Origin: Nitratireductor soli
Lineage (GTDB): Bacteria; Pseudomonadota; Alphaproteobacteria; Rhizobiales; Rhizobiaceae
Assembly (NCBI RefSeq): GCF_001050155.1
Contig: NZ_LFVY01000014.1
Location: 89,622 to 153,621 of the forward strand
Reading direction: 5' to 3'
DNA: 64,000 nt
Under the pieces are notes generated by a model. The model did not search any database, was not told where the DNA came from, and was given only the letters and a program-made list of their open reading frames with translations. Shown one piece after another: positions 25,603 through 34,438 of the stretch; position 1 is the stretch's first letter, and the number at the start of each line of letters is the position of its first letter. The position numbers and the translations under genes were made by a program.

Positions 25603-27051
25603 GTGAGACCCATCAATGCAGTTTCAGGCGAGACGATCGGAGAGCCCGGCGAAAAGGCATTCTCGCCGCGCTGGGCGCTCGCCAGCCTGGCGCTGGCGAT
25701 GCTGCTCTCCTCGCTCGGCGTCAGCATCGCCAATGTCGCGCTGCCGACCCTGGCCCAGGCCTTCGCCGCGTCTTTCCAGCAAATCCAGTGGGTCATCCTC
25801 GCCTATCTCCTCGCCATCACGGTGATGATCGTCACTGTCGGACGGCTGGGCGATGTTCTCGGGCACCGGCGCATGCTGCTGGCCGGCATGCTCGTTTTCA
25901 GCCTGGCGTCGGTTCTGTGCGGCGTCGCGCCGACACTGTGGATGCTGATTGCCGCCCGGACGGCACAGGGCCTGGGAGCGGCGGTCCTGATGACGCTGAC
26001 CGTGGCGCTTGTCGCCGAAATCATGCCACGGGAGAGGACCGGCAGCGCGATGGGGCTGCTTGGAACCATGTCGGCGGTCGGCACCGCGCTCGGCCCGTCG
26101 CTCGGCGGCATCTTGATCGCCGGATTCGGCTGGCGGGCGATCTTTCTCATCATGGTCCCGCTGGGCATGACCGGCTTTGTTCTCGCCTATCGCCACCTGC
26201 CCGCCCGGAAGCCGGGAGCACAGGCCAACAGGGCGGGTTTCGATGGGTTGGGCACGCTGTTGCTCGGGCTGACGCTCGCCGCTTATGCGCTTGCGGTGAC
26301 GGTTCGCTCCGAACGCTTCGGCGGGCTCAACCTGGCCTTGCTGGCGGCCGCCTTCGCGGGCGGCGGTCTTTTCATCCTGAGCCAGGCGCGGGCGGCCTCG
26401 CCGCTGATCCGCCTGGCGGCGTTGCGCAACGCGGCGCTGAGTGCCAGCCTGGCGATGAACGCGCTCGTTTCGACCGTGATGATGGCGACACTGGTGGTCG
26501 GGCCATTCTACCTGGCGCGGGCGCTCGGCCTTGGCGAAGCGCTGGTTGGAATCACAATGTCGATCGGCCCGATCATCTCGGCGCTGAGCGGCGTGCCCGC
26601 AGGCCGCCTCGTCGACCGTCTGGGCGCGCCATTCGTGATCATCATTGGTCTCGTCGCGATGGCGGCCGGGTCCCTTGCCGTGTCCATGCTGCCGGGGATG
26701 TTCGGCCTTGTGGGCTACATCGCCGCCATCACCATCCTGACTCCCGGCTATCAGTTGTTTCAAGCCGCCAACAACACCTCCGTCATGATGGACGTCGCTG
26801 AAAACCAGCGGGGCGTCATTTCCGGCATGCTCAGCCTGTCGCGCAATCTCGGGCTGATCACCGGGGCCTCCGTCATGGGCGCCGTGTTCGCCCTTGCCTC
26901 CGGGGCGAGCGACATTGCCGGCGCGCATGCCGGGGCCGTCGCCGCCGGCCTGCGGATCACCTTCCTGGTCTGTGCGGGGCTGATCATCGCCGCGCTGATC
27001 GCTGCATTCGCCAGTGGCATGCGGCCTTCGCCGCGTCAGAACCCCATATGA
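25603..27051 (+). CDS. MFS drug-resistance transporter (DHA2-like, 14 TM)
   Basis: 482 residues with about 14 hydrophobic segments. Motif A is VGRLGDVLGHRRMLL between TM2 and TM3. Motif C-like GTALGPSLGGILI lies in TM5, as in proton-driven drug exporters (EmrB/QacA type). The start is GTG with GGAG seven bases before. It is probably under the divergent LysR regulator; the substrate is unknown. Confidence 0.9.
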   Translation: MRPINAVSGETIGEPGEKAFSPRWALASLALAMLLSSLGVSIANVALPTLAQAFAASFQQIQWVILAYLLAITVMIVTVGRLGDVLGHRRMLLAGMLVFSLASVLCGVAPTLWMLIAARTAQGLGAAVLMTLTVALVAEIMPRERTGSAMGLLGTMSAVGTALGPSLGGILIAGFGWRAIFLIMVPLGMTGFVLAYRHLPARKPGAQANRAGFDGLGTLLLGLTLAAYALAVTVRSERFGGLNLALLAAAFAGGGLFILSQARAASPLIRLAALRNAALSASLAMNALVSTVMMATLVVGPFYLARALGLGEALVGITMSIGPIISALSGVPAGRLVDRLGAPFVIIIGLVAMAAGSLAVSMLPGMFGLVGYIAAITILTPGYQLFQAANNTSVMMDVAENQRGVISGMLSLSRNLGLITGASVMGAVFALASGASDIAGAHAGAVAAGLRITFLVCAGLIIAALIAAFASGMRPSPRQNPI

Positions 27052-27070
27052 GAAGTTTGCGGCATGCGAG

Positions 27071-27120
27071 TGGTCTGACCGAAACAGATGGGCACCATCT
27101 GTCAGGATCGCACCACTAGA
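27071..27120. repeat. Repeat family B, copy 2 (short)
   Basis: TGGTCTGACCGAAACAGATGG, then GCACCATCTGT, then GGATCGCACCACTAGA. It joins the left half of one palindrome to the right end of the other, both seen at 2211-2330. It abuts repeat A copy 3, so the two families occur as a tandem pair here. Confidence 0.75.
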
Positions 27121-27220
27121 CCTGTTGAGTGTTTCATGGAAACGCTGAACAGGTCTATCTCTTTGTTTTTCCGCATTTTTGCGGACGTCAGGTGTCTCCA
27201 CCTGACTGCAAAATGCTTTA
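27117..27220. repeat. Repeat family A, copy 3
   Basis: Full copy with hairpins AGACCTGTT...AACAGGTCT, CCGCATTTTTGCGG and GTCAGGTGTCTCCACCTGAC. It ends at the stop of the nitronate monooxygenase gene. Confidence 0.8.
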
Positions 27221-28168
27221 GCCGCAGAGCCTGGCCTTCGCCGCCGCGTATTCATCTGCCAGCCGCTCCACCAACGCGCCTGCTCCGGTGATCTGCGTCA
27301 CAGCGCCGATGCCCTGGCCGCTGCCCCAGATGTCGCGCCAGGCCTTGGCGTCGGCGCTGGCGAAGTTCATCTTCGAGGGGTCGGCTTCGGGAAGATCGTC
27401 CGGATCCATGCCGGCCTGGACGATCGAGCCTTTCAGATAATTGCCGTGTACGCCGGTGAACAGGTTCGAATAGACGATGTCGGCGGCGCGCGACTTGACG
27501 ATCATCTCCTTGTAGGCGTCGGGCGCCCGCGCCTCGTGCGTGGCGATGAAGGGCGAGCCGATATAGGCGAGATCGGCGCCCATCGCTTCGGCCGCCAGCA
27601 CCGCGCCGCCATTGGCGATGGCGCCCGAGAGCAGCAGCGGCCCGTCGAACCATTGGCGGATTTCCTGCACCAGGGCGAAGGGCGACAATGTGCCCGCATG
27701 GCCGCCGGCTCCCGCCGCGACGGCGATCAGCCCGTCGGCGCCCTTCTCGATCGCCTTGCGGGCGTGGCGGTCATGGATGATGTCGTGCAGCACGATGCCG
27801 CCATAGGAGTGAACCGCCTGGTTGACCTCCTCCACCGCGCCCAGCGAGGTGATGACGATCGGCACCTTGTGCTTCACGCAAGTCGCCAGGTCATGCTCCA
27901 GCCGGTCGTTCGAGCGGTGGACGATCTGGTTGACGGCGAAGGGTGCGGCCGGGCGGGTCGGGTTTTTCGCGTCGTGGGCAGACAGTTCCTCGGTGATTTC
28001 AGCCAGCCATTCGTCAAGCTGCTCCTTCGGCCGGGCGTTGAGCGCCGGGAAGGCCCCCACCACGCCCGCCTTGCATTGGGCCATGACCAGCGGCGGGTGC
28101 GAGATGATGAAAAGCGGCGCCGCCACCACTGGCAGGCGCAGACCACTTAGAATTGCTGGAAGCGCCAT
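27218..28168 (-). CDS. Nitronate monooxygenase / 2-nitropropane dioxygenase family flavoprotein
   Basis: 316 residues, TIM-barrel FMN enzyme. It starts LPAILSGLRLPVVAAPLFIISHP, with GAFPALNARPKEQLDEWL, then AAGAGGHAGTLSPFALVQE (FMN phosphate region) and a GGAVLAAEAMGADLAYIGSPF segment. This subgroup is close to class II NMO-like proteins and to FabK-type enoyl reductases; the physiological substrate is unknown. AAAGG lies seven bases before the ATG at 28168; an ATG at 28183 is possible. A MerR-type palindrome lies just upstream, shared with the beta-oxidation operon. Confidence 0.86.
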   Translation of the reverse strand: MALPAILSGLRLPVVAAPLFIISHPPLVMAQCKAGVVGAFPALNARPKEQLDEWLAEITEELSAHDAKNPTRPAAPFAVNQIVHRSNDRLEHDLATCVKHKVPIVITSLGAVEEVNQAVHSYGGIVLHDIIHDRHARKAIEKGADGLIAVAAGAGGHAGTLSPFALVQEIRQWFDGPLLLSGAIANGGAVLAAEAMGADLAYIGSPFIATHEARAPDAYKEMIVKSRAADIVYSNLFTGVHGNYLKGSIVQAGMDPDDLPEADPSKMNFASADAKAWRDIWGSGQGIGAVTQITGAGALVERLADEYAAAKARLCG

Positions 28169-28187
28169 CGGGCGGCCTTTCATTCAA

Positions 28188-28209
28188 TTGACGTTCTCGT
28201 AAACGTCAA
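28188..28209. promoter_or_regulatory. Palindromic operator shared with the beta-oxidation operon
   Basis: TTGACGTT-CTCGTA-AACGTCAA: 8-bp perfect arms, 6-bp spacer. The arms and spacing are identical to the core of the palindrome at 44448-44477. It lies 20 bp upstream of the nitronate monooxygenase start. Confidence 0.7.
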
Positions 28210-28281
28210 ATCTTCTACAGCAAGTGCCGCCGAAGAGGAAACCTCTCCTGGCATTTTTTGACGGTGCGCGAAGCTCCTCCC

Positions 28282-29424
28282 TCAGGCAACCGAGATATCA
28301 TTGTGGTGACGCTGCAGGAAACGGTGCATCGCCGCAAGCCCTTCCCCGACGCCGCGCCGGCCGAAGCCGATGCGGAAGCGCTCGACGGGCGCGTCGATCA
28401 GTTCGGACCGATAGGTGGACGCGGGCAGAAGGAGAACGCCCTCCTCCTCGACGATCTCGCGGCAGAAGGCCTCCACCCCGTTGCGGCCCCGATAGCGCGG
28501 ATAGGCAATGCAGCCGCCATCGGGATGCGCCCAGTCGAACAGATCGGGGTAATCGGCGAAGAACGCGTCGACCTTCGCCAGATTGTCCGCCATCAGCGCC
28601 CGGTTGCGCGCCAGGATCTTGTCGCTGACGGAGAGAGCCATGACGGCCAGCCGTTCGGCGGGTGCGGAATTGCAGATCGACAGATAGTGCTTGTAGCGCT
28701 CGAGCTTCTGCAGCACCGCGGCATCGCGGCAGGCGATCCAGCCGACGCGCAGGCCCGGCAGGCCGTAAGCCTTCGACATGACGTTCAGGGACAGTCCCTT
28801 CTCATAGGCGTCGGCTGCCTGCGGCAGGCGCTTTTGCGGATCGTGCTCAAGCAGGTGGTAGACTTCGTCGCTGAACAGATAGAGCCCGTGCTTGCGGCAA
28901 ATGGCGATCAGCGCATCGAAATCGGCGCGCGGCATCAGGGCGCCGGTGGGATTGTTGGGCAGGTTGATCGAGACCAGCCTGGTGTTCGGACGGATCGCCG
29001 CTTGAAGCGCATCGAGGTCGAGCCGCCAATGATCGTCCTCGAGAAGCGGCACGCCGGTGACGGCACAGATGCCAAGCGGCACGGTCTCGGCGGCCTGGTA
29101 GTTCGGCACGGCGACAATGGCGTGGTCATCGCGGCCGAGCAGGACACGCATCGCCGCGTAGAGCCCCTCTTCCGCGCCGGCGAAACACAGAATATCCTTG
29201 GCATCCAGCGTTTCATAAGTGCCGGCGATCGCCGCACGCAGATCGGGCGCGCCCCACGTTTCCGTGTAGCCGAGCCACAGATCATCAAGGCCGCTGCGCG
29301 CATCGCCTCCCGCCATTGCCGTCAGTTCGCCCAGCGTCATGCTTTCGGCGTCCGAGGCGGTCATGTGGTGTTTCGCGCTGAACTCCCAGCGCGAGAAATG
29401 CACTTCCAGGGCGAAATCACGCAT
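28282..29424 (-). CDS. PLP-dependent aminotransferase, class I/II
   Basis: 380 residues, fold type I. LPNNPTGAL and SDEVYHLLE are the cofactor-binding motifs, the Schiff-base Lys is in MSKAYGLPGLRVGWI, and the carboxylate-binding Arg is near RFRIGFGRRG. The ATG at 29424 has AAGGAGG eight bases before. The N-terminal DFALEVHFSRWEFSAKHHMTASDAESMTL is typical of a rhizobial subfamily annotated only generally. The substrate cannot be read from sequence. Confidence 0.9.
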   Translation of the reverse strand: MRDFALEVHFSRWEFSAKHHMTASDAESMTLGELTAMAGGDARSGLDDLWLGYTETWGAPDLRAAIAGTYETLDAKDILCFAGAEEGLYAAMRVLLGRDDHAIVAVPNYQAAETVPLGICAVTGVPLLEDDHWRLDLDALQAAIRPNTRLVSINLPNNPTGALMPRADFDALIAICRKHGLYLFSDEVYHLLEHDPQKRLPQAADAYEKGLSLNVMSKAYGLPGLRVGWIACRDAAVLQKLERYKHYLSICNSAPAERLAVMALSVSDKILARNRALMADNLAKVDAFFADYPDLFDWAHPDGGCIAYPRYRGRNGVEAFCREIVEEEGVLLLPASTYRSELIDAPVERFRIGFGRRGVGEGLAAMHRFLQRHHNDISVA

Positions 29425-29562
29425 CGCGCGCCTCCTTGCAGCCGACATCCAACAGCACCGGCGAACAGCATCGGCTTGTTCACACCTTGTTATGACCGTT
29501 GATTGCATACTCACCAACGGTTAACCATGGAGCGGGGTTATGCGTAAAGAGGGCAGCCGGCC

Positions 29563-30606
29563 TTGGACGCGATAGAAAAAGCAATCAGAAACGCGTTCGA
29601 CAAGGGCGATGCCCGGGAACGGGCTTTCCGCGAAAAAGTGTACCGCTCGGCCTTCGCCGCGCTGGAACGCACGCTGCAGGCGCGCGCCGATATGCCGGAG
29701 GAGGCAAAGCGCGCGCGGCGCGACGGGCTGAAGGCGAAGATCACCGAAATCGAAACCGAATTCATGCCGGCGGCGCGGACAGCCGCGCCGAAGCCCGAAC
29801 CCCGCCCGCAGCCGGCGGCGGAGCCGCGGCCAAGACCGACCCCAAGGCGGGACGACGACGCCGATTTCGTGCCGCGCGTCGAGCGCGAGGATCGCGCATC
29901 CCCGGCCGCCGCAGCGACCGCCAAGGAAACGGCGCGCCGCATCAAGGCGGCGCTGCCCGGGCGGCAACGGCCGTTCGCCATGATCTACCTGGTCGCGACG
30001 CTCGTCGCCTTTGCCGGGATCGGCATCTGGTGGGCGATGAGCAGCGGCATCCTCTTGTCCAGCGAAGAGCGCGACACCAGTGTCCGCAACCCGCCACTGA
30101 CGCTGCAGGAAGAGGACTACAGCGCTGGCGAGGCAGGCAGCGGGGCGCAGCCCGGCAGCCGCCCCAGGGGCGACTGGATCACCGTGTTCTCGCCGGCCGA
30201 CCCGACGACGGTCGCCGCGCCGGGCAATGCGAGTGCCGAGGTGATGCAAGACGGCGAGAACCGCTTCCTGCGGATCGGCAGCAGCGCCGACACCGGCGTG
30301 GTCTTCGATGTCGGTCAGGGCATACTGGAAACGCTGGCCGGTCGTCGCGCCATCTTCGCCGTCAATGCGCGCGCCGAAGACGGCACCGAGACGCAGATTT
30401 CCATCTCCTGCCATTTCGGCGCACTGGGCGACTGCGGCCGTACCCGCTATGTGGTCGGCGCAACGCGCGCCGACTATCTGTTCGAAGTGGATTTCCCCGA
30501 GGCGGCACCCGATGGCGGCGGCACGATCGCCATCGTGCCCGACGTCAATGGCCAGGGCCGGGTGCTTGATGTTTTCGCCATCCGGGCGGCCGTTGCATCC
30601 CAATAG
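29563..30606 (+). CDS. Single-pass membrane protein of unknown function
   Basis: 347 residues, not recognised beyond apparent rhizobial conservation. Residues 1-70 are helical and charged (likely coiled coil). Residues 70-135 are rich in Pro, Arg and Ala, low complexity. One membrane segment follows at about 145-165 (FAMIYLVATLVAFAGIGIWWAM), then a C-terminal domain of about 170 residues predicted periplasmic, with beta-rich character and two Cys (SCHFGALGDC). The start is TTG at 29563 with GAGGG upstream. A GGTTAACC half-site is seen 40 bp upstream. Confidence 0.75.
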   Translation: MDAIEKAIRNAFDKGDARERAFREKVYRSAFAALERTLQARADMPEEAKRARRDGLKAKITEIETEFMPAARTAAPKPEPRPQPAAEPRPRPTPRRDDDADFVPRVEREDRASPAAAATAKETARRIKAALPGRQRPFAMIYLVATLVAFAGIGIWWAMSSGILLSSEERDTSVRNPPLTLQEEDYSAGEAGSGAQPGSRPRGDWITVFSPADPTTVAAPGNASAEVMQDGENRFLRIGSSADTGVVFDVGQGILETLAGRRAIFAVNARAEDGTETQISISCHFGALGDCGRTRYVVGATRADYLFEVDFPEAAPDGGGTIAIVPDVNGQGRVLDVFAIRAAVASQ

Positions 30607-30655
30607 AGCCTCGCCGGAAGCCCGCCCCCGTTTACCATCCGGCCGGCGCAGCGCC

Positions 30656-32254
30656 CTACTCCGCCAGAAGCGCCGTCAGCGCCTCGATGCGATCGGCTTC
30701 GGCGGCTGGCTTGTCCCAACGTAGCCGCGCAATGCGCGGGAAGCGCATGGCGACGCCGGATTTGTGCCGCGTCGAGCGGTTCAGCCCCTCGAAGGCGACT
30801 TCCAGCACAAGGCCGTGGCCGGGTTCGGCGCGCACCGAGCGGACGGGACCGAAGCGTTCGACCGTGTTGTCGCGCACATATTTGTCGATCAGTTTCAGCT
30901 CTTCGTCGGTGAAGCCGAAATAGGCCTTGCCGACCGGCACGAGTTGCGGATCGTCTTCCGCTCCCGCCCAGACGCCGAACGTGTAGTCGGAATAGTAGCT
31001 CGACCGCTTGCCATGCCCGCGCTGCGCATACATCAGCACGGCATCGACGGTGAACGGATCGCGCTTCCATTTGAACCACGGGCCTTTTGGCCGGCCCGGC
31101 AGGTAGGCGGCATCGCGCCGCTTCAGCATGACGCCCTCGATGACCGGATGCGGCGGGTTGCTGCGCCTGTCCTCGAGTTCCGCCCAGTCGGTGAACTCCA
31201 CCAATGGCGACAGGTCGAAGCGGCGTGGATCGAGCGCCGGCAACACTTCGTGCAACAGCGCGCGACGCTCGGTGAAGGGTCGCGGGCGAACATCCTCGTC
31301 ACCTCGCTGCAACAGATCGTAGCACCGCATGAAGACCGGATAGTCGGCCAGCATCCGCTTCGACACGGACTTGCGGTTCAGCCGCTGTTGCAGATCGGAG
31401 AAGCTGCCCGTCTTCTCGCGCGGGTCGCCGACCAGCAATTCGCCATCCAGCGCGATGTCCTCGCCGATCGCGTCCATGAGGTCGGGGAAGGCGTCGGAAA
31501 TCTCGTCGCCGGTGCGCGAATAGAGCCGCTTAACGCCACCCTCGCTGACAGCCTGGACGCGGATGCCGTCCCATTTCCATTCGGCGACGTAGTTGGTCGG
31601 GTCGAGCTTTTCCAGATCACCCTCGCCCACCGGATGGGCCAGCATGACCGGGCGGAACAGCGCCCGAGCCGCGCTTTCGGGCTTGCCGGCGCGGCCTTCC
31701 AGCCAGGCGAACAGTGGCTCGTAAGGCACGTCCAGCCCATGCCAGAGCTCCTCGATCTCGCCGATATCCTTGCCGCCCATGGCCGCCAGCGCCTGCTTGG
31801 CGAGCCGCGCCGACACGCCGATGCGCAGGCCGCCGGTGGCCAGCTTGATCAGCGCGAAACGAGCCGAGGGATCGAGCCGGTCGAGAAGGTCGGCCATCAC
31901 CGTCGGCGCGTCGGAACGGCTGACCCGGTTCAGGGTCTCGACCACGGTGCCAAGGGGCGGCGCGTCCTGTTCCGCCACGTCCGGCGCGGGCCAGACCAGC
32001 GAGATGGTTTCCGCCAGGTCACCGACATAATCGTAGGAATAGGCAAACAGAACCTCGTCCATGCGCTCGCTCACCAGCGCACGCAGCATGGCCGGCTTCA
32101 CCGACGGGAAATCAAGCCCGCCGGTCAGTGCGGCCAGCGCATAGCCCCGGTCGGGGTCGGGCACGGCTTTGAAATAATCGGCCAGGAGCCGAAGCTTGCC
32201 GTTGCGCGCCGGCGTCAGCACCAGCCGGTCGAGGAGCTCGGCGAAGCGGCGCAT
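30656..32254 (-). CDS. Ligase-associated (cisplatin-response) ATP-dependent DNA ligase
   Basis: 532 residues. The nucleotidyltransferase motif I is EWKWDGIRVQ with the adenylated Lys at 227. Motifs YSRTGDEISDAFPDL (III) and GVMLKRRDAAYLPGRPKGPWFKWKR (IV-V) follow, and the C-terminal OB fold contains the end PRIARLRW. The N-terminal domain of about 200 residues is the DNA-binding region of the bacterial LigB/LigC-like class. It belongs to the repair set with exonuclease, Lhr helicase and PdeM. Its ATG overlaps the exonuclease stop (TGATG). Confidence 0.93.
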   Translation of the reverse strand: MRRFAELLDRLVLTPARNGKLRLLADYFKAVPDPDRGYALAALTGGLDFPSVKPAMLRALVSERMDEVLFAYSYDYVGDLAETISLVWPAPDVAEQDAPPLGTVVETLNRVSRSDAPTVMADLLDRLDPSARFALIKLATGGLRIGVSARLAKQALAAMGGKDIGEIEELWHGLDVPYEPLFAWLEGRAGKPESAARALFRPVMLAHPVGEGDLEKLDPTNYVAEWKWDGIRVQAVSEGGVKRLYSRTGDEISDAFPDLMDAIGEDIALDGELLVGDPREKTGSFSDLQQRLNRKSVSKRMLADYPVFMRCYDLLQRGDEDVRPRPFTERRALLHEVLPALDPRRFDLSPLVEFTDWAELEDRRSNPPHPVIEGVMLKRRDAAYLPGRPKGPWFKWKRDPFTVDAVLMYAQRGHGKRSSYYSDYTFGVWAGAEDDPQLVPVGKAYFGFTDEELKLIDKYVRDNTVERFGPVRSVRAEPGHGLVLEVAFEGLNRSTRHKSGVAMRFPRIARLRWDKPAAEADRIEALTALLAE

Positions 32255-33264
32255 CACTCGGCCTCGTCTTCATAGCCGACGAGATTGAGCGGCCGGGCGG
32301 CGATGCCGTTGATCTCGCACCAGCGCACGAGCGCTTCCTCGCGCCCGTGGGTGACCCACACCTCGCCGGCGCCCGTCTCGCGGATCGTTGCCGTCAGCTC
32401 GTTCCAGTCCGCGTGGTCGGACAGGATCAGCGGCAGTTCGACGCCGCGCTGCTTGGCGCGCTGGCGGATGCGCATCCAGCCGGAGGCAAAGACGCTGAGC
32501 GGGTCGGCGAAGCGGCGTGTCCAGCGGTCGCCGAGCACGGAGGGCGGGGCGACGACCACCTGGCCGGCGGCGCGGGTCGCCGTCCCCTCCTCGACGGTCG
32601 CCGGCTCCAGTCTGCCGAGTTTGATCCCCTGGCCCTGATAGTAGCGGCTGATCCTGGCCAGCGCGCCGTGGATCAGGATCGGCGCGTCATGGCCACCGGC
32701 GCGCAGCAGGCTGATGACGCGCTGCGCCTTGCCCAGCGAATAGGCGCCGACGATGTGCGCCCGCTCGGGAAACTGGGCGAGCGAGGCGATCAGGCGCGCC
32801 GTCTCAATTTCCGGCGCCGGGTGAACGAAGACCGGCAGGCCGAAGGTCGCCTCGGTGATGAAGACGTCGCAGCGCACCGGTTCGAACGGCGCGCAGGTGG
32901 CATCCACATGGCGCTTGTAATCGCCCGAGGCGACGATGCGCAGCCCGCCCGCCTCGACGGCGATCTGCGCCGAACCCAGCACATGGCCGGCCGGATGGAA
33001 AGACACGGTTACGCCTCCCATGCCGATGCGCTCACCATAGGCGGCGGCCTGCCTGGTTTCGGCAAAGTCGTTGCCATAGCGCAGCCGCATGATGTCGAGC
33101 GTTTCCTTCGTCGCCAGCACGGCGCGATGGCCGGCGCGCGCGTGATCGGCGTGCCCGTGGGTGATCAGCGCCCGGTCGACGGCGCGCACCGGGTCGATGA
33201 AGAAGTCGCCCGGCGGGCAGTACAGCCCTTCGGGGCGCGGGCGGAGCAGGTCCTGCGGCTTCAT
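32254..33264 (-). CDS. Ligase-associated DNA exonuclease, metallo-beta-lactamase fold
   Basis: 336 residues. The metal-binding motif HGHADHARAGH, then HPAGHVLGSAQI and a beta-CASP region (VGAYSLGKAQRVISLL) match the nuclease of the ligase-associated set (TIGR04122), related to SNM1/Pso2 enzymes. I start at the ATG at 33264 (MKPQDLLRP), the family N-terminus; the frame is open upstream, and another ATG lies near 33333. It probably trims damaged DNA ends for the overlapping ligase gene. Confidence 0.92.
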   Translation of the reverse strand: MKPQDLLRPRPEGLYCPPGDFFIDPVRAVDRALITHGHADHARAGHRAVLATKETLDIMRLRYGNDFAETRQAAAYGERIGMGGVTVSFHPAGHVLGSAQIAVEAGGLRIVASGDYKRHVDATCAPFEPVRCDVFITEATFGLPVFVHPAPEIETARLIASLAQFPERAHIVGAYSLGKAQRVISLLRAGGHDAPILIHGALARISRYYQGQGIKLGRLEPATVEEGTATRAAGQVVVAPPSVLGDRWTRRFADPLSVFASGWMRIRQRAKQRGVELPLILSDHADWNELTATIRETGAGEVWVTHGREEALVRWCEINGIAARPLNLVGYEDEAE

Positions 33265-33378
33265 GGTTCTGAAAGATAGGCTTTTTTCACCGCCGCGAAA
33301 GACACGCTTGTCAGGAGAGTCGTTGTCGCTCATAAGCCGCGAGCGGCTCTCGAAGGGCCTTTCCGGAAAACACGCTGC

Positions 33379-34353
33379 ATGAACCTGCTTTCCTTCTCCT
33401 CGGGAAATCTCCTGGCCGACCGCCGGGCGGAATATGCCTGGATGCTGTTTGAAGCCGGCGACTTCAAGGCCGCCGCCGAACTGATGGGCGAGGCGCTGAC
33501 GCTCGTGCCATCCTGGACGGCCGGTCATTTCTGCCTCGGAGAAATGCAGGCCGAGGCGGGCGAACACGCCGCCGCCATCGACGCCTGGCGCACGGCCCTG
33601 CGCCTCGATCCGGACGACCGGCTCGGCGCCAGTCTCAAGCTGGAACTCGTGGGGGCGCTCGACGGCATGGAGGCCGCTCCGTCCGCCTTCGTCGAGGCCT
33701 TGTTCGATCAGTATGCCAAGGCGTTCGACGAGGCGCTGGTCGAAAAGCTCGCCTACCGGGTGCCGGAACTGCTGTTCGACGCCATTGCACGCCAGGCGCG
33801 CGACGGCTTCGCCCGCGCCGTCGATCTCGGCTGCGGCACCGGCCTGATGGGCGAACGGCTGCGGGCGACGGTCAGCTTTCTCGAAGGCATGGACATCTCA
33901 TCCGAGATGCTGAAGCGCGCCGAGGCCAAACGCGTGTATGACCGGCTGGCGCGCACCGACCTGATGACGCTCGGCGAATTGCCGCGCGGAACCGATCTGG
34001 TGACCGCCGCCGATGTCTTCATGTATCTCGGCGCGCTGGAGCGCCTGATCGCCGTCATCGCCGCGGCGCTCGAGCCGGGCGCCCTGTTTGCCTTCTCGGT
34101 CGAACACCATGAGGGGCCGGAAGCCCTGGTGCTGCGCCCGTCGCGCCGCTACGCCCACAGCGAGCCGCATCTGCGCGCAACACTTGCCGCCGCCGGCTTC
34201 GACATCGCCTCGCTCGACAAGGCGGTGATCCGCATGGATCGCGGCGAGCCCATCGAGGGGCTGATCGTCGTCGCGGTTCGTGTTGGCGCCGAAGCCGGGG
34301 TCAGCGACGCCGCCATTGCTGCCGCGAAGAAAGACAGGCCGCGGGCACATTGA
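33379..34353 (+). CDS. TPR-containing SAM-dependent methyltransferase
   Basis: 324 residues. Residues 10-90 form about two TPR-like helix pairs (EYAWMLFEAGDFKAAAELMGEAL, AAAIDAWRTALRLDPDD). A class I methyltransferase follows, with motif I VDLGCGTGLMGE and acidic motif FLEGMDIS. The fold resembles UbiG/Tam-like small-molecule methyltransferases; the substrate is unknown. It is divergent from the exonuclease gene and lies between it and the helicase gene. Confidence 0.85.
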   Translation: MNLLSFSSGNLLADRRAEYAWMLFEAGDFKAAAELMGEALTLVPSWTAGHFCLGEMQAEAGEHAAAIDAWRTALRLDPDDRLGASLKLELVGALDGMEAAPSAFVEALFDQYAKAFDEALVEKLAYRVPELLFDAIARQARDGFARAVDLGCGTGLMGERLRATVSFLEGMDISSEMLKRAEAKRVYDRLARTDLMTLGELPRGTDLVTAADVFMYLGALERLIAVIAAALEPGALFAFSVEHHEGPEALVLRPSRRYAHSEPHLRATLAAAGFDIASLDKAVIRMDRGEPIEGLIVVAVRVGAEAGVSDAAIAAAKKDRPRAH

Positions 34354-34438
34354 TGCCCGCACCTTGACCCGCCGGTTGACGCTTTCGCAGCTGCCGGCTC
34401 TTGGCGGTTCGTCTGTTCTGGTTTAGTTCTAACCGATC

